From NCBI RefSeq assembly GCF_934190855.1, contig NZ_CAKPTN010000064.1, positions 1-8,957 of the forward strand: DNA of 8,957 nucleotides, in the 5' to 3' direction. Origin of the DNA: an uncultured Veillonella sp. Lineage in GTDB: Bacteria; Bacillota; Negativicutes; Veillonellales; Veillonellaceae. Shown one piece after another: positions 6,181 to 8,957 of this stretch (its first letter is position 1; the number at the start of each line of letters is the position of its first letter). The notes beneath the pieces were generated by a model. It made no database searches. It was not told where the DNA came from and saw nothing but the letters and a program-made list of their open reading frames with translations. The position numbers and the translations under genes were made by a program.

Positions 6181-6238
6181 CTATAATCAAATGCAGCGGC
6201 ATTTGAATTTGATAACTTAGAATAATAACAAAAAGATA
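6181..6238 (+). pseudogene. Fossil of the nrdB 3' end (repeat copy B)
   Basis: Read in frame, 6193-6225 encodes A-A-A-F-E-F-D-N-L-E-stop, against A-A-A-F-D-F-D-D-L-E-stop at the end of the real nrdB. At base level 6202-6238 matches 5297-5334 with two substitutions and one 1-bp gap. Weaker similarity continues upstream to 6181 (shared CTATA, CAAA and GCAGC blocks), where the frame is already interrupted by a stop at 6184-6186. No start codon, ribosome site or further nrdB sequence lies upstream. The copy is followed at once by its own strong terminator, as a genuine gene end would be. It is therefore a remnant, not a gene. Confidence 0.8.
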
Positions 6239-6275
6239 CCCAATCCAGAACTTTGGATTGGGTATCTTTTTATCG
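6230..6275. terminator. Strong bidirectional terminator behind the nrdB fossil
   Basis: An 18-bp perfect stem pairs 6230-6247 with 6254-6271 around loop GAACTT, with A5 and T5 feet. It is likely the original nrdB terminator, since it begins 5 nt after the fossil stop codon. Today it can end the minus-strand secreted-protein gene, whose stop lies at 6326. Confidence 0.92.
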
Positions 6276-6325
6276 CTTATATTTAGAAATCTCTTGATAT
6301 TGTAGTACATTACCTGCTGTAATAT

Positions 6326-6865
6326 CTAGTACGCTTCACCATATACAACTTCATTTGCCTTAGAGGCAACTACATATTTTACAGCACCATAAGGAGTTTT
6401 TACAAAGTCCTTTTGAACTGCTGTATTTTTCTTATCAATAGAGCCGTTTGGTAAATAGAAGGTATCGGAGATAGTACGTGTCTTCATACCTGAATTCTGT
6501 CTTTTGCTATCTTCTACCAGTCTAATTACATCCTCCAAAGTAAGGTCTGATCTATTTTTGTAAGAAAGTGTTAAGTTTCTAATAGATCGGGCAGATTCCA
6601 TTACGACTTCATCTCTAAATTCACCGATTAATCCTTGGTTGTGAGGTATTATGATGGATGTAACCTCCATGCGGCGCTCTTTAGGTTCAACGCTGAGCTT
6701 AATTGTTTTTGTATCTAAATATAAATACATTCCTTTTTCATCAGCTAATAACTTATACCGTTCTGGTTGGGATTGCACCTCAGCCAAGGAAACAGCATCG
6801 GCATATGTTGTCATACCTGCTACAAAAGCGAGTACCAATGCAGCTACTTTTACAAATTTAAACAT
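6326..6865 (-). CDS. Secreted protein of unknown function
   Basis: I do not recognise a firm family. The 179-residue product starts with a clear signal peptide: MFKFVK, a hydrophobic core (about 7-19) and an A-x-A site (Y21-A-D-A24) before V25. The mature part of about 155 residues has no cysteine and no further membrane segment, so it should be exported. A pattern of KGMYLYLD near the start, FYLPNGS (136-142) and a C-terminal ANEVVY is loosely like the small surface-adhesin-E type of exported proteins; this is only a hint. The frame stays open to 7003, but the ATG at 6863-6865 is chosen because it begins the signal peptide and a good promoter (6894-6921) lies inside the longer version. The ribosome site is weak (a GA-rich run, AGAGAGAAGAGAG). 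Probably monocistronic. Confidence 0.7.
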   Translation of the reverse strand: MFKFVKVAALVLAFVAGMTTYADAVSLAEVQSQPERYKLLADEKGMYLYLDTKTIKLSVEPKERRMEVTSIIIPHNQGLIGEFRDEVVMESARSIRNLTLSYKNRSDLTLEDVIRLVEDSKRQNSGMKTRTISDTFYLPNGSIDKKNTAVQKDFVKTPYGAVKYVVASKANEVVYGEAY

Positions 6866-6893
6866 CTCTCTTCTCTCTCTAAAAGCAAATACT

Positions 6894-6921
6894 ATCATAT
6901 AAAAGTCTATATGAATTTCAA
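6894..6921 (-). promoter_or_regulatory. Promoter of the secreted-protein gene
   Basis: On the minus strand TTGAAA (complement of 6916-6921), a 16-nt spacer and TATGAT (complement of 6894-6899) each match consensus at five of six positions. The RNA would start near 6887, about 22 nt before the ATG at 6865, which supports that start over the longer frame. Confidence 0.6.
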
Positions 6922-7028
6922 AAATAATCCCCAACGCCACCCTCGTTTGTACAGTTGACACGTGGTAATACATTGTAAATTGTATCAATACATTTGTGCG
7001 CAAATAGGCCTACACTGTAGATTTTCAT
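6918..7028 (-). pseudogene. Short unexplained frame, possible gene remnant
   Basis: Between the DIP1984-family gene and the secreted-protein gene, a minus-strand frame from the ATG at 7026-7028 encodes 36 residues (MKIYSVGLFAHKCIDTIYNV onward) and ends just past the -35 of the next promoter. GGGG lies 4 nt before this ATG. The opening strand, a central Asp and a following L-P recall the N-terminus of PfkB-type sugar kinases, but the piece stops before any diagnostic GG-x-x-x-N motif. The same frame extends upstream to 7118, overlapping the end of the DIP1984-family gene. It could be a decayed fragment, a tiny gene or chance. Confidence 0.25.
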
Positions 7029-7107
7029 TCGCCCCATAAATGTATTCATAATAAGCTTGGTAAAAGCAAAAGTTTTGTGTCCACCCTGTTTCAAACTACC
7101 AACTATA

Positions 7108-7566
7108 TTAGCTTTCAATCAGTTCAGTTGTCCAGTTAGCAGACTGCAATAGATTGTCTAATAAACGAACTTGTTTTGCTATAATGTCAGCTTCTTTTTG
7201 GATATCTCTGACATTAACGGTCGGTATTAGTTTAATCTCAGACCCTCTTGCACGGAAATTGATACTACCTGCGCTATTCGCCAATGTTCTATACGCACTT
7301 AAACGCATCGCAGCACAGTCTTTTTCGGCAATAATTTCAGTAATAGAACGACCTTCTACAATAGTTTTACAATTCGTTAAATTAATGTCGGCAATTAATT
7401 TTTGAAGTCTAGTTACACATTGATCTAATGCTGTCAAGAGCTCTTCAGGGCTCTCATTCGGTACTTCCCCTTCTTGTACTAAACTATTGGAAGTTAAACG
7501 AAGCTCTAAATCGCTGATTTTATAATTTAAATCAGCTCGTTCTTGTAATGCTTCTGCTAGTTTCAT
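7108..7566 (-). CDS. DIP1984-family protein (uncharacterised)
   Basis: A 152-residue cytoplasmic protein that matches the DIP1984 family (also seen annotated as septicolysin-like) over its full usual length. Landmarks are the opening MKLAEALQERADL, V-Q-E-G-E (30-34), a central L-T-N-C (63-66), S-E-I-K-L-I-P-T-V-N-V (109-119) and the closing N-W-T-T-E-L-I-E (144-151). It is largely helical, with Leu/Glu-rich stretches at about 1-25, 40-62 and 117-140 suggesting helical hairpins or coiled coil. The molecular role is unknown. The ATG at 7564-7566 has GAGGTG (complement of 7574-7579) at 7 nt. The acetyltransferase gene lies 101 bp upstream on the same strand with no terminator seen between them, so cotranscription is possible; a TATAAT at 7645-7650 could also serve as its own -10. 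No clear terminator follows it. Confidence 0.85.
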   Translation of the reverse strand: MKLAEALQERADLNYKISDLELRLTSNSLVQEGEVPNESPEELLTALDQCVTRLQKLIADINLTNCKTIVEGRSITEIIAEKDCAAMRLSAYRTLANSAGSINFRARGSEIKLIPTVNVRDIQKEADIIAKQVRLLDNLLQSANWTTELIES

Positions 7567-7614
7567 GAATTTTCACCTCACAACCAAATATATATGAATT
7601 TTCTTATTAAACAC

Positions 7615-7650
7615 TATGTACAATACATATATCCGCTACTTCTTATTATA
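7615..7650 (-). promoter_or_regulatory. Possible promoter -10 and small inverted repeat before the DIP1984-family gene
   Basis: A minus-strand TATAAT (complement of 7645-7650) lies in the 101-bp gap upstream, with a modest -35 (TTATAA, complement of 7668-7673). Between it and the gene is the inverted repeat TATGTA-CAA-TACATA (7615-7629), a possible operator. Both are weak evidence in AT-rich DNA. Confidence 0.3.
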
Positions 7651-7667
7651 CAACGCAATTCAATGGC

Positions 7668-8084
7668 TTATAAAACCTTCCGCATCAAGATATGAGGGCA
7701 ACCTTCATCGAGGTATTCCTCCCCTTCGGCCTTATAGCCAAGGGATTCGTAGAATGGTTTTGCCTGTACTTGCGCCGACAAGGAGCAAGTCTTAAATCCA
7801 TCGCGGCGAATGCCGTTTTCTGCGGCCATCATAATCTTAGTACCTAGATGTTGTCCGCGATATAGCTTGCGTACCGCCATGCGACCAATATGGGCATCTC
7901 CAGCTACGTCACTTGGAAAATATCGGCAAGTACCAGCCGCTTTGCCATCCATAGATAAGAGAACAAATTTTGCAGTCTCATCGATTTCATCAAATTCTTC
8001 TGTAAAACCTTGTTCCTTCATGAACACATCGATACGTATTTGTTTTATTTCATCAGTAATATGATCTAAAATTTGAATAACCAT
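7668..8084 (-). CDS. GNAT-family N-acetyltransferase (ElaA/YjcF-like)
   Basis: A 138-residue single-domain acetyl-CoA-dependent N-acetyltransferase; its substrate cannot be told from sequence. The ElaA/YjcF pattern is clear: I-R-x-x-V-F-x-x-E-Q-G (16-26), E-F-D-E-I-D (30-35), G-T-C-R (51-54), I-G-R-M-A-V (66-71) leading into the acetyl-CoA pyrophosphate loop R-G-Q-H-L-G (76-81), then S-A-Q-x-x-A-x-x-F-Y-E-S-L-G-Y (103-117) and a final P-H-I-L-M (130-134). The ATG at 8082-8084 is preferred over the in-frame GTG at 8088-8090, because AAAGGG (complement of 8090-8095) sits 5 nt before the ATG and overlaps the GTG. It is divergent from the aromatic leader peptide. I found no convincing promoter or terminator of its own. 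Confidence 0.88.
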   Translation of the reverse strand: MVIQILDHITDEIKQIRIDVFMKEQGFTEEFDEIDETAKFVLLSMDGKAAGTCRYFPSDVAGDAHIGRMAVRKLYRGQHLGTKIMMAAENGIRRDGFKTCSLSAQVQAKPFYESLGYKAEGEEYLDEGCPHILMRKVL

Positions 8085-8265
8085 AGGCACCCTTTCTAAT
8101 TATAAGTATATTTATAAAAATCGATTCACTCGTATTACGGAACACACTGAGCACTTATTACTTTTATTATATCAAAAACAGGCCTAATCCCGTAAAACTG
8201 CTCCGTTCCGATTAATACCCATAGCAAAAACATTTTAAAACTTCCATGAAATTCATTTTTAGATG

Positions 8266-8302
8266 TTGCATAATTTTATCATTTGGGTTTATACTAGACC
8301 CA
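8266..8302 (+). promoter_or_regulatory. Promoter of the DAHP synthase leader, with overlapping inverted repeat
   Basis: TTGCAT (8266-8271), an 18-nt spacer and TATACT (8290-8295) give a likely start near 8302, about 27 nt before the leader peptide ATG. TGGGT (8284-8288) and ACCCA (8298-8302) form an inverted repeat bracketing the -10, a possible repressor site. A further 11-bp palindrome, ATGAAATTCAT (8246-8256), lies just upstream of the -35. Confidence 0.55.
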
Positions 8303-8328
8303 TAATTTTTAGAAAGGAGCAACCAAAG

Positions 8329-8418
8329 ATGACTAACCAAATTAGCCTCGCTACAAAACAATACTTTTATTGGTTCTTTATCCAACGTACGGGTAAGGAA
8401 CTATTTGTGGTGCGCTAA
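8329..8418 (+). CDS. Aromatic-rich leader peptide of the DAHP synthase gene
   Basis: A 29-residue peptide, MTNQISLATKQYFYWFFIQR then TGKELFVVR, with six aromatic residues in a row (Y12-F-Y-W-F-F17). It begins with ATG after AAAGGAG (8313-8319, 9-nt spacing) and ends TAA at 8416-8418. A classical attenuation leader carries codons for the end products of the pathway it controls; here Tyr, Phe and Trp are all represented, fitting the first shared enzyme of aromatic synthesis encoded next. When charged tRNA for these amino acids is scarce the ribosome should pause at 8362-8379, leaving 8388-8395 free to pair with the terminator's 5' arm. The ribosome site, peptide and RNA geometry are seen directly; the control role is inferred but strongly supported. 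Confidence 0.85.
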   Translation: MTNQISLATKQYFYWFFIQRTGKELFVVR

Positions 8419-8469
8419 TTAAGATTGAGTTATTATTAGTTGCTTAGAATAGTAAAAGGGCTACCCGTA
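8388..8469 (+). promoter_or_regulatory. Antiterminator pairing in the DAHP synthase leader
   Basis: TACGGGTA (8388-8395), inside the leader peptide 9-16 nt after the aromatic codon block, is perfectly complementary to TACCCGTA (8462-8469), the upper half of the terminator's 5' arm. Pairing would block the terminator. The segment also mimics the terminator's own 3' arm (TTACGGGT, 8475-8482), as expected for mutually exclusive structures. Confidence 0.75.
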
Positions 8470-8493
8470 TTAGATTACGGGTGGCCCTTTTTT
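8454..8493 (+). terminator. Attenuator terminator before the DAHP synthase gene
   Basis: A 16-bp stem with one U-G pair joins 8454-8469 to 8476-8491 around a 6-nt loop, followed by a U-rich tail (six T from 8488). It lies 35 nt after the leader peptide stop and 58 nt before the DAHP synthase ATG. A strong terminator between a promoter and its gene is the core of an attenuator. Confidence 0.9.
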
Positions 8494-8551
8494 GTTTGCT
8501 ATCCCGTATGGTAAGCCCAGCTATTCACTGTAGTTACAAGGAGGAATTATC

Positions 8552-8957
8552 ATGATTATTACATTGAAACAAAACGCAGCACAAGCAGAGGTATCTCGTT
8601 TACGCAGTGAATTAGAGGCTCAAGGATTTGTTATTCATCCTGTAGAAGGCACGCGCTACAATATTTTAGGTCTTATCGGTGACACAGCATCCCTTGATGC
8701 GCGTCAAATCGAATCTCTTGATTTCGTAGATAAAGTAACTCGTATTCAAGAGCCATACAAAAAAGCAAACCGTAAATTCCATCCCGATGATTCTGTAATC
8801 AACGTAGGTGGTGTATTGATCGGTGGCGGTCACTTCGCAGTAATGGCGGGCCCTTGCTCCGTTGAAACACCTGAGCAAGTAATCGAAACAGCAAAAGCTT
8901 GTAAAGAAGCTGGTGCTACTATCCTTCGCGGCGGCGCGTTCAAACCTCGTACTTCCC
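8552..8957 (+). CDS. aroF: 3-deoxy-7-phosphoheptulonate (DAHP) synthase, N-terminal part (3' partial)
   Basis: First enzyme of the shikimate pathway, condensing phosphoenolpyruvate and erythrose 4-phosphate to DAHP in the cytoplasm. The first 135 residues are visible before the window ends. Residues 1-70 form the ferredoxin-like (ACT-like) N-terminal domain of the Thermotoga maritima-type enzyme, which in that species mediates feedback inhibition by Tyr/Phe. The barrel then begins with M-A-G-P-C-S-V-E (98-105), where C102 corresponds to the metal-binding cysteine, and R-G-G-A-F-K-P-R-T-S (126-135), with R126 and K131 as PEP-binding residues. AAGGAGG (8538-8544) is 7 nt from the ATG. Expression is predicted to be controlled by the aromatic leader peptide and attenuator upstream. 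The gene symbol is the common one for this family; other names are in use. Confidence 0.95.
   Translation, partial: MIITLKQNAAQAEVSRLRSELEAQGFVIHPVEGTRYNILGLIGDTASLDARQIESLDFVDKVTRIQEPYKKANRKFHPDDSVINVGGVLIGGGHFAVMAGPCSVETPEQVIETAKACKEAGATILRGGAFKPRTS

Noticed and set aside
6651..6958. Plus-strand frames opposite the secreted-protein gene
   Set aside because: Shadows of the minus-strand gene and its leader, with no ribosome site or recognisable content.
6866..7003. Longer version of the secreted-protein gene starting at 7003
   Set aside because: The extra 46 residues precede a clear signal peptide and contain the predicted promoter; the ATG at 6865 fits much better.
8085..8090. GTG start for the acetyltransferase at 8090
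   Set aside because: The GTG overlaps the AAAGGG ribosome site; the ATG at 8084 has correct 5-nt spacing.
8666..8878. Minus-strand 70-codon frame inside the DAHP synthase gene
   Set aside because: Antisense to a confidently identified AroF-type protein with conserved metal and PEP residues.
1..8957. Search for tRNA, rRNA, CRISPR arrays, transposases, integrases and known riboswitches
   Set aside because: No cloverleaf, regular repeat-spacer array, recombinase motif or recognisable riboswitch core was seen; the only sizeable direct repeat is the duplicated nrdB end.

Overview
The window is AT-rich DNA with Firmicutes-type ribosome binding sites. Its gene content suggests a Negativicutes bacterium, most likely Veillonella or a close relative. 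This assignment rests on recognising protein families (a class Ia NrdAB of the type found in that group, a BilS-like flavodoxin, a DIP1984-family protein, a Thermotoga-type DAHP synthase), not on a database search.

Layout. 1-902 (+): the 3' part of a multi-pass membrane protein, ending at a bidirectional terminator. 992-1507 (-): a short flavodoxin. 1508-1934 is a 427-bp regulatory stretch with two back-to-back promoters, one facing the flavodoxin and one facing nrdA, plus a long perfect palindrome with a NrdR-box-like core. 1935-5320 (+): nrdA and nrdB, the aerobic ribonucleotide reductase, with an intercistronic hairpin and a terminator. 5404-6042 (-): a rubredoxin-like domain fused to a DUF2231-like membrane domain. 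6181-6238: a second, gene-less copy of the last codons and stop of nrdB, followed by its own terminator. 6326-6865 (-): a secreted protein of unknown function. 7108-7566 (-): a DIP1984-family protein. 7668-8084 (-): a GNAT acetyltransferase. 8266-8957 (+): a promoter, a 29-codon aromatic leader peptide (YFYWFF), an attenuator and the start of a DAHP synthase gene that runs off the window.

Two systems stand out. First, the DAHP synthase gene appears to be controlled by ribosome-mediated attenuation. The leader peptide carries six consecutive aromatic codons covering Tyr, Phe and Trp, and an 8-nt segment just after them is perfectly complementary to the 5' arm of the terminator. Second, the 3' end of nrdB has been duplicated around the rubredoxin/DUF2231 gene. 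About 37 bp of near-identical sequence (last codons, stop and trailer) lies on both sides of an insert of about 0.87 kb. This suggests the insert was acquired at the end of nrdB and left a fossil of the original gene end with the original terminator.

The flavodoxin, the ribonucleotide reductase and the rubredoxin-like membrane protein are all redox-related, but no direct partnership can be shown from the sequence. No tRNA, rRNA, CRISPR array, transposase or integrase was seen.
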